NCBI RefSeq assembly: GCF_009729075.1
Contig: NZ_VTGY01000035.1
Location: 62,001 to 126,000 of the forward strand
From: Mycolicibacterium sp. CBMA 226
GTDB taxonomy: Bacteria > Actinomycetota > Actinomycetes > Mycobacteriales > Mycobacteriaceae
DNA: 64,000 bases
Direction: 5' to 3'
Translations under genes and position numbers: made by a program
Notes under the pieces: generated by a model
Seen by the model: only the letters and a program-made list of their open reading frames with translations
Database searches by the model: none
What the model was told of the DNA's origin: nothing
Part shown: positions 25,093 through 33,845 of the stretch, piece after piece
How the letters are laid out: the number at the start of each line of letters is the position of its first letter
How positions within the stretch are numbered: position 1 is the stretch's first letter

Positions 25093-25165
25093 TCGATCAC
25101 ATGTTCTACCGTTCGAACATTTGGGCGATATAGTCGAACACAAGAGCGATCGAACCTATGTACGA
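25093..25165 (+). promoter_or_regulatory. cluster of four SOS-like boxes before chiZ
   Basis: Four sites resemble TCGAAC-N4-GTTCGA: 25093-25108 (10 of 12), 25113-25128 (10 of 12), 25134-25149 (10 of 12) and 25150-25165 (11 of 12, TCGAACCTATGTACGA). A -10-like TATAGT at 25129-25134 sits among them. The last box is the best candidate operator for chiZ. Confidence 0.55.
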
Positions 25166-25184
25166 ACTCCTGAGAGGAACCGAC

Positions 25185-25658
25185 ATGACCGTCATCACCC
25201 GCGACTACCCGACCGACGTCGTCGTCCGCACCGTGCCTCGGCGTGGAGATGTCAATCGGCACCGCCAGGCCCGGCTTCGTCCGGGTGGTTCCCGCCCCTC
25301 GGGTGCGGCATTCCGCCACCGGGGCACCGGCGTGCTGACCTCCCGCGCCTCGCACCGGCGCACCCCGATCACTCCGCTGACCACGGTGATGCTCGCCCTG
25401 GTCGCGGCAGGGATCACGGTGTGGCTGGGCCTGGTCGCGCAGTTCGGGGAGGCCGTCCAGCCGACGTCGTCTACCGCATCCGTGCCCGCACAGCTCGCGG
25501 TGGTCCGGGTGCAGGCCGGTGAGTCCATCCAGCAAGTTGCCCGGCGGGTGGCACCCGACGCTCCCGTCAGCGCCGTCGTCGACCGCATCAAGGAGTTGAA
25601 CAAGCTGCCGTCGGTGGCCCTGGACGCCGGCCAGACACTCATCGCGCCGGTCGGCTGA
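25185..25658 (+). CDS. chiZ: SOS-induced membrane protein with LysM-like domain (ChiZ-type)
   Basis: This 157-residue homologue of M. tuberculosis Rv2719c (ChiZ) is a damage-induced protein that slows division and has been linked to cell-wall hydrolysis. The first 60 residues are basic and Arg/Pro-rich (cytoplasmic). A single membrane helix (about 67-85, TTVMLALVAAGITVWLGLVA) follows. The outer part ends in a LysM-like domain (VVRVQAGESIQQVARRVAPDAPVSAVVDRIKELN...LIAPVG). ATG 25185 is chosen for the GAGAGGA site at 25172. An ATG at 25158 lies inside an SOS-like box. Control is by a PafBC promoter and SOS boxes. Confidence 0.88.
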   Translation: MTVITRDYPTDVVVRTVPRRGDVNRHRQARLRPGGSRPSGAAFRHRGTGVLTSRASHRRTPITPLTTVMLALVAAGITVWLGLVAQFGEAVQPTSSTASVPAQLAVVRVQAGESIQQVARRVAPDAPVSAVVDRIKELNKLPSVALDAGQTLIAPVG

Positions 25659-25725
25659 GCACGGCTCGTGCGCACCTCGACCGGCACGGCGCCCGGCCGC
25701 GTCCGAGCGGCACGGGTAGGCTCAA

Positions 25726-25742
25726 GACCGTTCGAAACGGTC
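25726..25742. promoter_or_regulatory. inverted repeat at the nrdR transcription start
   Basis: GACCGTT-CGA-AACGGTC is a perfect 7-7 inverted repeat just downstream of a TAGGCT -10-like box (25717-25722). It does not resemble NrdR boxes. It may be an operator for another regulator of nrdR. Confidence 0.4.
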
Positions 25743-25769
25743 GATTGTCGGTGCGGCGAAGGAGCGGTG

Positions 25770-26234
25770 ATGCACTGTCCGTTCTGCCGGCATCCGAACT
25801 CGCGTGTTGTCGATTCACGAGAAGCTGATGAAGGGCAGGCGATTCGGCGTCGCCGGTCATGCCCCGAATGCGGTCGCCGGTTCACCACGGTGGAGACCGC
25901 AGTCGTTGCGGTGGTCAAACGCAGCGGCGTCACCGAACCGTTCAGTCGGGACAAGGTGATCAAAGGCGTACGGCGCGCGTGCCAGGGTCGGCAGGTCGAC
26001 GACGACGCCCTGAACCAATTGGCACAGAAGGTCGAAGATGCGGTGCGGGCCACCGGATCTCCCGAAGTGCCGAGCCACGAGGTCGGGTTGGCGATCCTCG
26101 GCCCGCTCCGTGACCTCGACGAGGTCGCCTATCTGCGGTTCGCGTCGGTGTACCGCTCATTCTCGTCCGCCGAGGACTTCGAGCGCGAAATCGAGGCGCT
26201 GCGGGCACACCGCGGCGTGACGTCGTCGGGCTGA
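25770..26234 (+). CDS. nrdR: ribonucleotide reductase regulator NrdR
   Basis: NrdR represses ribonucleotide reductase genes according to the dATP/ATP ratio. The protein has 154 residues. Its zinc ribbon has Cys3, Cys6, Cys31 and Cys34, and the ATP-cone domain covers about 46-136. The ATG at 25770 is set by the conserved MHCPFCRH start and the GAAGGAG site at 25758. It follows chiZ on the same strand but has its own -10-like box and an inverted repeat. Placing it beside lexA ties dNTP supply to the damage response. It ends six bases from a convergent hydrolase gene. Confidence 0.97.
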   Translation: MHCPFCRHPNSRVVDSREADEGQAIRRRRSCPECGRRFTTVETAVVAVVKRSGVTEPFSRDKVIKGVRRACQGRQVDDDALNQLAQKVEDAVRATGSPEVPSHEVGLAILGPLRDLDEVAYLRFASVYRSFSSAEDFEREIEALRAHRGVTSSG

Positions 26235-26240
26235 CGGCAG

Positions 26241-27263
26241 CTAGGTCGCGCTGCGTTCGTCGGTCTCCATCGCGTCGAGAACCGCGAACTTCGTATCGTG
26301 CGGGGCGTCGATGGACTTCGCGGTGACGCCGGTCTGCAGGAGCCCGCGCAGGGCGTCCCGGTCGTATACCGACGGCGCGGTGGTGTCGATGAATTCCTCG
26401 ATGAGCTTCACGAATCGATCGGGGTCGTCATGGAACGGGAAATGTCCCGAGTGGTCGAAGAACTCGAGCCGGGAACCCGGCATCGCGGCGTGTGCCAGTT
26501 CGCCGTGGGCGGCCGGGATGACGGCATCGTGTGTGCCCCAAACCAACTGCACCGGAATGGCTTCCGTCAAATAACATCGGTCCAGCATGGTGACCACCTG
26601 ACCGCGCCAGTCGACCACGGCACGCAGGGTCCGGGCGAAGGCGGACGAGGCCTTGGGTTCGGGCAGGTCGTTGAGGATTCGCAGCATGTTGGGCAGGTCG
26701 TGACCCAGACCGGTCGACCCGAGTAGCGCTCCGCCGAGACGCCCGGCGAGCTGAAGTGCGGGCAGTACCAACGGGATTCGCAACAACGCCAGCGCTTCGG
26801 TGCCCAACGGCAGCGCCGCGAGCCGCAACGCGATGTTCACGTCGCGCGTGACGCCGCCGGCACCGACCAGCACCAGGCGATCGACCAACTGCGGGAACTG
26901 GTAGGCAAACTGCATGGCCACGCCACCGCCCAGGGAATGGCCGACGACCGTCACCCGCTCGATGTCCAGCACACTGAGCAGGTCCCGCATGCCGTTGGCG
27001 TACGCCGCGACCGAGTAGTCGGCGCGCGGCTTGTCGGACTGACCGTGGCCCAGCAGGTCCGGGGCGATGACGGTGAAGCGCTGGGCGAGCCGCGTCTGCA
27101 CGGTTTCCCACGTGGTCGAGTTGTCGCCGATGCCGTGGATCAGCAGGATCGCCGGACCGGAGCCGGCCACCCGGTAGGCCCGCCGGTAGCCGTGGATGGT
27201 GCGGTACTCCAGGCGGGGTGTCACGTCGCGCACAGAATGCAGAGTGGGCTTTCCGTCGGGCAT
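26241..27263 (-). CDS. alpha/beta-fold hydrolase
   Basis: This is a 340-residue hydrolase of the esterase/lipase type. The oxyanion segment LIHGIGDN is near residues 41-48, nucleophile elbow GHSLGG at Ser110, catalytic Asp in WGTHDAVIP, and His in HSGHFPFHDDP. A helical cap domain lies at about 145-220. There is no signal peptide. The C-terminal 50 residues (after about 290) form an extension beyond the fold. The same hydrolase lies between nrdR and the PAC2 gene in M. tuberculosis. The substrate is unknown. Confidence 0.88.
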   Translation of the reverse strand: MPDGKPTLHSVRDVTPRLEYRTIHGYRRAYRVAGSGPAILLIHGIGDNSTTWETVQTRLAQRFTVIAPDLLGHGQSDKPRADYSVAAYANGMRDLLSVLDIERVTVVGHSLGGGVAMQFAYQFPQLVDRLVLVGAGGVTRDVNIALRLAALPLGTEALALLRIPLVLPALQLAGRLGGALLGSTGLGHDLPNMLRILNDLPEPKASSAFARTLRAVVDWRGQVVTMLDRCYLTEAIPVQLVWGTHDAVIPAAHGELAHAAMPGSRLEFFDHSGHFPFHDDPDRFVKLIEEFIDTTAPSVYDRDALRGLLQTGVTAKSIDAPHDTKFAVLDAMETDERSAT

Positions 27264-27308
27264 CGTCCCAAGTCCTTCCCATCGTGTCGGCGAGGCCGAC
27301 CGCGGGGG

Positions 27309-28331
27309 TCAGTCGCCGGCGGTGCCGTCGTCGCCTCGGTCAGGATCGGCGAAACCGTCACCGGACTGTTCGGCGAGGAACTGTTCGAACTGGGCGCCGA
27401 GTTCGTCGCCGCTGGGTAGTTCCTCGTCACGTGCCAGCAACGACCGATTTTCCTGAGCAGCGACGAACGAATCGTACTGTTGTTCCAGGGCAGTGACCAC
27501 TTGAGCGACTTCGGAGCTGGCCTCCACCTGTTCGCTGATCTTCGTGTACACCTCGGCACCCGCCTCCGACAGTGCCTGCAGCGGAATCTGCAGCGACGCG
27601 ATCCGGGAGACCTCGCCCAGCAGGGCCTCGGCGGCCGGCGGATACGCGGTCTGTGCCAGGTAGTGGGGCACATGCACGGTGAAGCCCAGCGCCTCGTGGC
27701 CGTGCTGGATCATCCGGTACTCCAAGAGGTTCGACACGCTCGCCGGAACCTGCACCTCGCCCACCCATGGCGTGTGGTCGGCGATCAGCTCTTTGTTGCC
27801 GGCATGAGCGGTCATGGTGACGGGCCGGGTGTGCGGGACGGCCATCGGGATGGCGCCCAGCCCGATGATCTGACGGACCCCGAGTCGTTCGGACAGCAAC
27901 CGAACTGCCGTGATGAAGCGCTCCCAACGCAGATCCGGCTCCATGCCGGCCAGCAGCAGGAACGGCGTCCCGGCGGTGTCGTGGAGCGCGTACAGGTTCA
28001 GCTCGGGATCGTCGTACTTGGTGAAGTGATCGGTGGTGAACGTCATCAGCGGGCGGCGCGACCGGTAGTCCAGCAGTTCGTCGATGGCGAAAGAGGCAAC
28101 CAGTTCGGTGTCGAGCGTGTTCTTCAGGTGCTCGGCGGCTAGGCGGATGGCGTGGCCGGCGTCGGAGAAGCCTTCGAGGGCATGGACCATCACGGGTCCG
28201 CGCCCGTCGGCGGCGGACAACTGGGGCGCGGGGAACTCCAACTCGTACATGCCGCTCTGCTCGGGCTGGTACTGCTGGCCCCGGTGGTCCTCGGGCCGCT
28301 GGTCGCTCGCGTCGGGCGCGTGCTCGGTCAC
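27309..28331 (-). CDS. PAC2 family protein
   Basis: This 340-residue protein of the PAC2 (proteasome-assembly-chaperone-like) superfamily is widespread in actinobacteria near proteasome or DNA-repair genes, with unknown bacterial function. The core (about 28-270) has PVMVHALEGFSDAGHAIRLAAEHL and TVHVPHYLAQTAYPPAAEALL. The C-terminal end is acidic. The GTG at 28331 is chosen because AAGGAG stands seven bases before it. A GTG two codons upstream leaves only one base. It follows no clear promoter and is divergent from the trypsin-like lipoprotein gene. Confidence 0.85.
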   Translation of the reverse strand: MTEHAPDASDQRPEDHRGQQYQPEQSGMYELEFPAPQLSAADGRGPVMVHALEGFSDAGHAIRLAAEHLKNTLDTELVASFAIDELLDYRSRRPLMTFTTDHFTKYDDPELNLYALHDTAGTPFLLLAGMEPDLRWERFITAVRLLSERLGVRQIIGLGAIPMAVPHTRPVTMTAHAGNKELIADHTPWVGEVQVPASVSNLLEYRMIQHGHEALGFTVHVPHYLAQTAYPPAAEALLGEVSRIASLQIPLQALSEAGAEVYTKISEQVEASSEVAQVVTALEQQYDSFVAAQENRSLLARDEELPSGDELGAQFEQFLAEQSGDGFADPDRGDDGTAGD

Positions 28332-28489
28332 CTTCACACTCCTTGCCGTACTGCCTGGCCCACATCTCGCAGTGGGGTGCGTCTCCTACAAGTGTCCCGC
28401 ATTATTCCCTTGTTCCCCGGGCCACCCCGAAGTACGCCATGGTGCACCAGATGCTGCTCTGGCAGGAGGTATCGGGCAAGATCGGACAG

Positions 28490-29290
28490 ATGCTGGGCAC
28501 CCGACTGGTCGTGAGCGCATTCGTCGCGCTGCTGGCCACTGCGTGCAGCCCACCCGCTATCAAGGCCGATACCCGTACCGGCAACCCCGCCGCGGTCACC
28601 GCGGGTGCGGTGGTGGTCCCAGGGCCACGTCCGGACCCACGCGTCGGAGCGGTCTTTCTGGACAGCGATACGGTGCACAGCTGCAGTGGTGCGGTACTCG
28701 ATTCGCTGGCAGGGAACCTAATCATCACGGCCGCGCACTGTCTCGATTCGTCGGTGGACGCGACGTTCGCGCCCGGTTACCGCGGCGGCGTTCCCGGGGA
28801 CTTCTGGCACATCGACGCCGTGTACCTGGACCCGCGCTGGGTGCGCGGCCAGGATCCGACCGCGGATTTCGCGATCGCCCGGGTGAGCCACAGCGATGGT
28901 GCCACGACCGACACATTGGAACATCGCGCCGGCGGCGGCTTCGTGCTCGGCGCCGCGCCCGGTCCGGATGTTCCGATCACGGTGACGGGATACCCGCTCG
29001 GTGCCGGCGGGGCCCAGGTCACCTGCAGCGTGCCGACGTCACGGCCGGACCGCGGGTTCCCGGCATTGCGCTGCCCCGGGTTGGTGGACGGCACCAGCGG
29101 CTCGCCCTGGGTGTCGGCGAACGAGGTCAGGGGAGTGGTCGGCGGTCTGCAGGGCGGCGGCTGCAGCAGCAACGAGCTGTCGTACTCGTCGCCGTTCGAC
29201 GTGCAGGTCCAGGTGCTGTATCAGCGGGCCGAGGAGGGCGGGCCTGCCGACCGCGCCACCGGCGCGCCCGACGACGGCTGCAGTACCTAG
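28490..29290 (+). CDS. trypsin-like serine protease lipoprotein
   Basis: This is an exported S1-family protease. The lipoprotein signal ends in lipobox LATAC (Cys19). The catalytic triad is His83 (TAAHC), Asp126 (TADFAIAR) and Ser203 (GTSGSP). There are extra cysteines in the catalytic domain (about residues 65, 84, 179 and 195) that could form disulfides. The start is uncertain: ATG 28490 gives a normal lipoprotein signal, but GGAGG lies 20 bases upstream and further ATGs occur at 28439 and 28451. The length of about 266 residues is normal. The stop overlaps that of sthA. Confidence 0.8.
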   Translation: MLGTRLVVSAFVALLATACSPPAIKADTRTGNPAAVTAGAVVVPGPRPDPRVGAVFLDSDTVHSCSGAVLDSLAGNLIITAAHCLDSSVDATFAPGYRGGVPGDFWHIDAVYLDPRWVRGQDPTADFAIARVSHSDGATTDTLEHRAGGGFVLGAAPGPDVPITVTGYPLGAGGAQVTCSVPTSRPDRGFPALRCPGLVDGTSGSPWVSANEVRGVVGGLQGGGCSSNELSYSSPFDVQVQVLYQRAEEGGPADRATGAPDDGCST

Positions 29291-30693
29291 CTCCTGAACT
29301 GATTGAGCGCCCTCAGCTTGTTCATCACGTCGAGGGCGGCGACCTTGTAGGCCTCGGAGAACGTCGGGTAGTTGAAGACGGCGTCGACCAGGTATTCCAC
29401 CGTGCCACCGCAGCCCATCACGGCCTGGCCGATGTGGACCAGTTCGGTGGCGTTCGAGCCGAAGATGTGCACGCCCAGCAGCGTGAGGTCCTCGGTGGAC
29501 ACCAGCAGTTTGAGCATGCCGTACGAGTCGCCGGCGATCTGCCCGCGGGCCAGTTCGCGGTACCGCGATACGCCGACCTCGTAGGGGATCGAGCTGTCGG
29601 TGAGATCGACCTCGGTGGCGCCGACGTACGACACCTCGGGAATGGAGTAGATGCCGATCGGCTGCAGGTCGGTCATGCCTTTACACGGTTCACCGAAGGC
29701 GTGGTAGGCCGCCAGGCGCCCCTGGTCCATGGAGGTCGCGGCCAGCGCAGGGAAGCCGATGACGTCACCCACGGCGTAGATGTGGTCGACCTTCGTCTGG
29801 TAGTTGTCGTCGACGAAAATCCTTCCGCGGCTGTCGATCTCGAGGCCGGCTTGGGCAACGTCGAGGTGCTCGGTCTGGCCCTGCCGGCCGGCCGAGTACA
29901 TCACGGTCTCGGCGGGGATCTGCTTCCCGCTGGCGAGCGTGGTCAGGGTCCCCGCGGGACCCACGTCCACCGCCGTCACCTCTTCGCCGAACCGGAACGT
30001 CACCGCGAGGTCACGCAGGTGGAATTTCAGCGACTCGATGATCTCCGAATCGCAGAAGTCGAGCATCGTCGGCCGCTTCTCGATGACGGTGACCTTGGTG
30101 CCGAGCGCGGCGAACATCGACGCGTACTCGATACCGATGACTCCGGCGCCGACCACAACCATGGACTGCGGCAGGCTCTTGAGGTCCAGAATCCCGTCGG
30201 AGTCCAGGACACGTTCTTCGTCGAACTTCACGCCGGCGGGGCGGACCGGCTTCGTACCGGTCGCGATGACGACGTACCGCGCTTTGATGTTGACGTTCTC
30301 ATCGCGGGTGGGGTCCTCGATGACCAGGGTGTGCGGGTCGAGGAACCGGCCATGCCCCTCGAAAAGCTCGACGCCGTTGCGCAGCAGCTGGTTTCGGACG
30401 ACGTCTTGTTCCCGGCCGATGACGTGGGTGGTCCGGCGCAGCAGATCGGCGGGCGTGATCCGTTCCTTCACGCGATAGCTGGATCCGTAGAGTTCGCGCT
30501 GGCTCATCCCGGTGAGGTAGACGACCGCCTCCCGCAGCGTCTTTGACGGGATGGTGCCGGTATTGACGCAGACCCCGCCGAGCATGCGCCCGCGTTCGAT
30601 TACCGCGACGGATTTTCCCAGCTTGGCGGCGGCGATGGCGGCCTTCTGCCCACCCGGGCCGGAGCCGATGACGACGAGGTCGAACTCCTGCAT
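29287..30693 (-). CDS. sthA: soluble pyridine nucleotide transhydrogenase
   Basis: SthA transfers hydride between NADPH and NAD+. This 468-residue FAD protein of the disulfide-reductase family has GSGPGG (9-14), the NAD-binding GAGVIG and FAD motif YAVGDVIGFP. The redox-active disulfide site of lipoamide dehydrogenases is replaced by CVNTGTIPSK with only one cysteine, which identifies the transhydrogenase. ATG 30693 matches the family N-terminus. An ATG at 30702 is the alternative. It converges on the protease gene with a four-base overlap. Confidence 0.95.
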   Translation of the reverse strand: MQEFDLVVIGSGPGGQKAAIAAAKLGKSVAVIERGRMLGGVCVNTGTIPSKTLREAVVYLTGMSQRELYGSSYRVKERITPADLLRRTTHVIGREQDVVRNQLLRNGVELFEGHGRFLDPHTLVIEDPTRDENVNIKARYVVIATGTKPVRPAGVKFDEERVLDSDGILDLKSLPQSMVVVGAGVIGIEYASMFAALGTKVTVIEKRPTMLDFCDSEIIESLKFHLRDLAVTFRFGEEVTAVDVGPAGTLTTLASGKQIPAETVMYSAGRQGQTEHLDVAQAGLEIDSRGRIFVDDNYQTKVDHIYAVGDVIGFPALAATSMDQGRLAAYHAFGEPCKGMTDLQPIGIYSIPEVSYVGATEVDLTDSSIPYEVGVSRYRELARGQIAGDSYGMLKLLVSTEDLTLLGVHIFGSNATELVHIGQAVMGCGGTVEYLVDAVFNYPTFSEAYKVAALDVMNKLRALNQFRS

Positions 30694-30871
30694 AGAACCC
30701 ATGACTGTCAGGTTGGCACGGCGCGCGCGATCGTGCAGCCCGACCATGGGCGAACGTTGCGGAAACACCCCGAACGAGCCCGTTATCCACAGATCCGAGT
30801 TCATCCACAGCGCGGCCCGCCGACCACATCGCCCGGCGATTCCTGACGGTCCGCGCTGTCACCTTCTGGGC

Positions 30872-31936
30872 ATGACAACTTTCAGCTCATTCGATTTCCA
30901 ACTGAACCGGCCCGGCGCCCTGATCGCGGCGGTGCCCGCGGTCCTGGGGTTTGCGCCGGAGAAGTCACTGGTGCTCGTCACCGTCATCGGCGGCGAGATG
31001 GGTGCGGTGCTGCGCGTGGACCTGTCCGAGGGATTCTTCGCTGCCCTGCCCGACGCTGTCGGGCATCTCGCCGACATGGCCGCCGCGGCGGACGCGGACG
31101 CCGCCATCGCGGTGATCGTCGACGAAGAGAGCGTCGATTGCCCGATGTGTGCGGACCTGTACCGCGACGTGAGTCAGGAGCTCGGTGAGGCGTTGTCCGA
31201 TCACGGTATCGAACTGTTCGCGGTTCACGTCGTCGACCGGGTGGCCGCAGGCGGCCGATGGCACTGCGCCGACGGTTGCGGGAACGCCGGCGTTGTCGAG
31301 GATCCCGGGTCGTCACCGGTCACGATGGCCGCGGTGCTCGACGGCCGGCGCCTCTACGCGCGGCGCGCGGACCTCGTCGACGTCGTGGCCGTCACCGATG
31401 CCCAGCGTGCCGAGGCGTTGCGGCCCGCGATCGAGGAGCGTGCCGCCACGGCCAATCGGCCGGGCCGCCCCGATGCCGAGGTGCGCGCCGACATCGAGCA
31501 CGCGGTGGGGTGCGCGGCCGGGTGGTCGGATGGGACGCCGTTGCCCGACGACGACGCGGTACGACTCGCTTGTGCGGTAGCGGACTCGCGGGTGCGGGAC
31601 ACGTTGTACGCGTTGGCGGTCGGTGCGAATGCCGCTGAGGCCGAGTCGGTGTGGGCGTCGTTGACCCGCGTGCTGCCGGCGCCGTGGCGCGCGGAGGCGT
31701 TGGTGCTGCTCGCTTTCAGTGCCTATGCCCGCGGCGACGGGCCGCTCGCCGGGGTGGCGCTGCAGGCCGCGCTGGAGGTCGACAGCGAGCACCACATGGC
31801 TGGGCTGCTCGACGCGGCACTGCAGGCTGGGATGCGCCCGGAACGCATCCGGGAACTCGCGCTCACGGGTTACAAACTGGCGGAGCGCCTCGGTGTGCAG
31901 ATGCCGCCGCGGCGGATCTTCGGCAGGTCGGCGTGA
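30872..31936 (+). CDS. DUF4192 family protein
   Basis: This 354-residue protein of the actinobacterial DUF4192 family has unknown function. The family signature FQLNRPGALIAAVPAVLGFAPEKSLVLV opens the protein. A C-terminal part (about 255-330) with WRAEALVLLAFSAYARGDGPLAGVALQAAL looks like a helical repeat. There are several Cys residues in the middle (CPMC, WHCADGCG) that could bind metal. The ATG at 30872 begins the conserved sequence. It sits between sthA (divergent) and ideR (convergent), as in M. tuberculosis. Confidence 0.85.
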   Translation: MTTFSSFDFQLNRPGALIAAVPAVLGFAPEKSLVLVTVIGGEMGAVLRVDLSEGFFAALPDAVGHLADMAAAADADAAIAVIVDEESVDCPMCADLYRDVSQELGEALSDHGIELFAVHVVDRVAAGGRWHCADGCGNAGVVEDPGSSPVTMAAVLDGRRLYARRADLVDVVAVTDAQRAEALRPAIEERAATANRPGRPDAEVRADIEHAVGCAAGWSDGTPLPDDDAVRLACAVADSRVRDTLYALAVGANAAEAESVWASLTRVLPAPWRAEALVLLAFSAYARGDGPLAGVALQAALEVDSEHHMAGLLDAALQAGMRPERIRELALTGYKLAERLGVQMPPRRIFGRSA

Positions 31937-31967
31937 GCTGCCCGACCGGGGCGAAACACCGGGGGAG

Positions 31968-32657
31968 TCAGACCTTCTCGACCCTGACCGCGTGCGCCAT
32001 GTGATGGGGCAGCTCGACCTGCTCGTGTCCGGGAATGACGATCAGGACGCTGCCGTGATCGGTGGCCTGCACCGTGACACGCGCGTCCGGAACGACGCCG
32101 GCGTCCTTGAGCCGGGCGATCAGCTCGGCATCGCCCTGGACGTGTTCGGTGAGCTGACGCACCCGGACCGCGACCGGGAGCCCGGCGGGCAGCTCGGTGA
32201 GCCGGACGAGGCTGACGTCGGAGTCACCGGTCGGGGCGACGCCGAGGTCGGCGAGGCCGGGGATCGGGTTACCGAACGGCGAGGTGGTCGGGTTGTCGAG
32301 CACCTGGACGAGCCGGCGTTCGACGTCCTCGCTCATCACGTGTTCCCAGCGGCACGCCTCGGCGTGCACTTCTTCCCACGGCAGGCCGATCACGTCGACC
32401 AGCAGGCGCTCGGCGAGCCGGTGCTTGCGCATCACCGACACCGCAAGGGCGCGGCCCTTGTCGGTCAGTTCCAGGTGGCGGTCGCCGGCGACGTGCAGCA
32501 GCCCGTCGCGCTCCATGCGCGACACCGTCTGGCTGACGGTGGGGCCGCTCTGCTCGAGTCGTTCGGCAATGCGCGCACGCAGCGGCACCACGCCCTCTTC
32601 TTCGAGGTCGTAGATCGTCCGCAGGTACATCTCGGTCGTATCGATCAGATCGTTCAT
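31968..32657 (-). CDS. ideR: iron-dependent regulator IdeR
   Basis: IdeR is the Fe(II)-activated DtxR-family regulator of siderophore and iron-storage genes. In this 229-residue protein all known metal ligands are in place: Met10, Cys102, Glu105 and His106 for one site, and His79, Glu83 and His98 for the other. The winged helix is at about 20-60, and the SH3-like domain covers about 150-229. The ATG follows a GGAGG-type site. It lies downstream of sigB on the same strand, with a sigB terminator and about 190 bases between. No IdeR box is visible in front of it. Confidence 0.97.
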   Translation of the reverse strand: MNDLIDTTEMYLRTIYDLEEEGVVPLRARIAERLEQSGPTVSQTVSRMERDGLLHVAGDRHLELTDKGRALAVSVMRKHRLAERLLVDVIGLPWEEVHAEACRWEHVMSEDVERRLVQVLDNPTTSPFGNPIPGLADLGVAPTGDSDVSLVRLTELPAGLPVAVRVRQLTEHVQGDAELIARLKDAGVVPDARVTVQATDHGSVLIVIPGHEQVELPHHMAHAVRVEKV

Positions 32658-32785
32658 GCCAAATCCTCCAGGCCTCCGCCGGTGCCAAGCTTACCGGTTT
32701 GGCCGGGTCAACAGGCATCCACCACGGCCGACCGGCGGTGCGGTTCGTGCGGCGGACATCAGCGGGCGGCCCGGCTGCGAAAAAC

Positions 32786-32814
32786 GGTGCCCGCCGGGTA
32801 ATCCGGCGGGCACC
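32786..32814 (-). terminator. intrinsic terminator of sigB
   Basis: On the minus strand GGTGCCCGCCGG and CCGGCGGGCACC form a 12-base stem with a five-base loop, followed by GTTTTTC. The stem lies 30 bases past the sigB stop and has the only clear T-tract in this part of the window. Confidence 0.82.
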
Positions 32815-32843
32815 AGGGGTGTGCAGTTGTGGGTGGTGACAGA

Positions 32844-33803
32844 TCAGCTCGCGTAGGCCCGAAGCCGCTCGGCGCGCTCGCCGTTGCGGAGCTTCGACAT
32901 GACCTCGCGCTCGATCTGGCGGACCCGCTCGCGGGACAGGCCGAACAGCTTGCCGATCTGATCGAGGGTGCGCGGCTGACCGTCGTCCAGGCCGAACCGC
33001 AGCCGGATCACCTGCTGCTCGCGCTCATCCAAGGTGGCGAGCACGTGCCGGATGTCGGTGTGCAGCAGCTCGGAGATCACGGCGTTCTCCGCGGAGAGTG
33101 CCTCGGAGTCCTCGATGAAGTCGCCGAGCGGAGCTTCCTCGTCGGTGCCGACGGGCATGTCCAGGCTCACCGGGTCGCGGCTGTGCTCGAGCAGGTCGTT
33201 GATCTTCTCGACCGGGATGCCCGACTCTTCGGCGAGCTCTTCGTCGGTGGCTTCACGCCCCAGGCTCTGGTGCATCTCGCGCTTGATGCGAGCGAGCTTG
33301 TTGACCTGCTCCACCAGGTGGACGGGGAGCCGGATGGTGCGGCTCTGGTCGGCCATACCGCGGGTGATGGCCTGACGAATCCACCAGGTGGCGTAGGTCG
33401 AGAACTTGAAGCCCTTGGCGTAGTCGAACTTCTCCATGGCCCGGATCAGGCCGAGGTTGCCCTCCTGGATCAGGTCCAGCAGCGGCATGCCGCGCCCCGT
33501 GTAGCGCTTGGCCAGCGAGACCACGAGGCGCAGGTTGGCTTCGAGCAGATGCCGGCGTGCGGCCTCACCGTCGCGGACGACGGCAGCCAGGTCACGCTTG
33601 CGGTTGTCGCCGAGTCGCTTCTTGGTCTCCAGCAGGTGGGCCGCGTACAGGCCGGCCTCGATGCGCTTGGCCAGTTCCACCTCGTCCTCGGCGTTGAGCA
33701 GGGCAGTCTTACCGATGCCGTTCAGGTAGACGCGCACCAGGTCCGCGGCGGGACTCTGGGCGTCAAGATCGGTATCGATACGGCTTGTGGTGGCTTTTGC
33801 CAT
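32844..33803 (-). CDS. sigB: RNA polymerase sigma factor SigB
   Basis: This 319-residue group-2 sigma factor serves general stress transcription and is closely related to SigA from region 1.2 on. Region 2 has RYTGRGMPLLDLIQEGNLGLIRA and FSTYATWWIRQAITR. Region 4 has EREQQVIRLRFGL and LSRERVRQIERE. The N-terminus is only about 25 residues, which separates it from SigA. It has an ECF-type promoter (33846-33874) and a strong terminator. The upstream DUF3099 gene is on the same strand, and ideR follows. The order ideR-sigB is conserved in mycobacteria. Confidence 0.97.
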   Translation of the reverse strand: MAKATTSRIDTDLDAQSPAADLVRVYLNGIGKTALLNAEDEVELAKRIEAGLYAAHLLETKKRLGDNRKRDLAAVVRDGEAARRHLLEANLRLVVSLAKRYTGRGMPLLDLIQEGNLGLIRAMEKFDYAKGFKFSTYATWWIRQAITRGMADQSRTIRLPVHLVEQVNKLARIKREMHQSLGREATDEELAEESGIPVEKINDLLEHSRDPVSLDMPVGTDEEAPLGDFIEDSEALSAENAVISELLHTDIRHVLATLDEREQQVIRLRFGLDDGQPRTLDQIGKLFGLSRERVRQIEREVMSKLRNGERAERLRAYAS

Positions 33804-33845
33804 TTGCGGCCTCCTGCTCGTGCTCAGCTCGAACTGTCACTTGCT

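Noticed and set aside
25745..25766. PafBC-type promoter before nrdR
   Set aside because: TTGTCGGTG occurs, but the bases eight further on are GAGCGG, with no TANNNT -10, and it lies on the ribosome-binding site.
25659..25769. NrdR box before nrdR
   Set aside because: No ACA-WATATNTWG-like sequence is present. The inverted repeat there has a different sequence.
31937..32843. IdeR iron box near ideR or sigB
   Set aside because: No sequence close to the 19-base TTAGGTTAGGCTAACCTAA palindrome is present.
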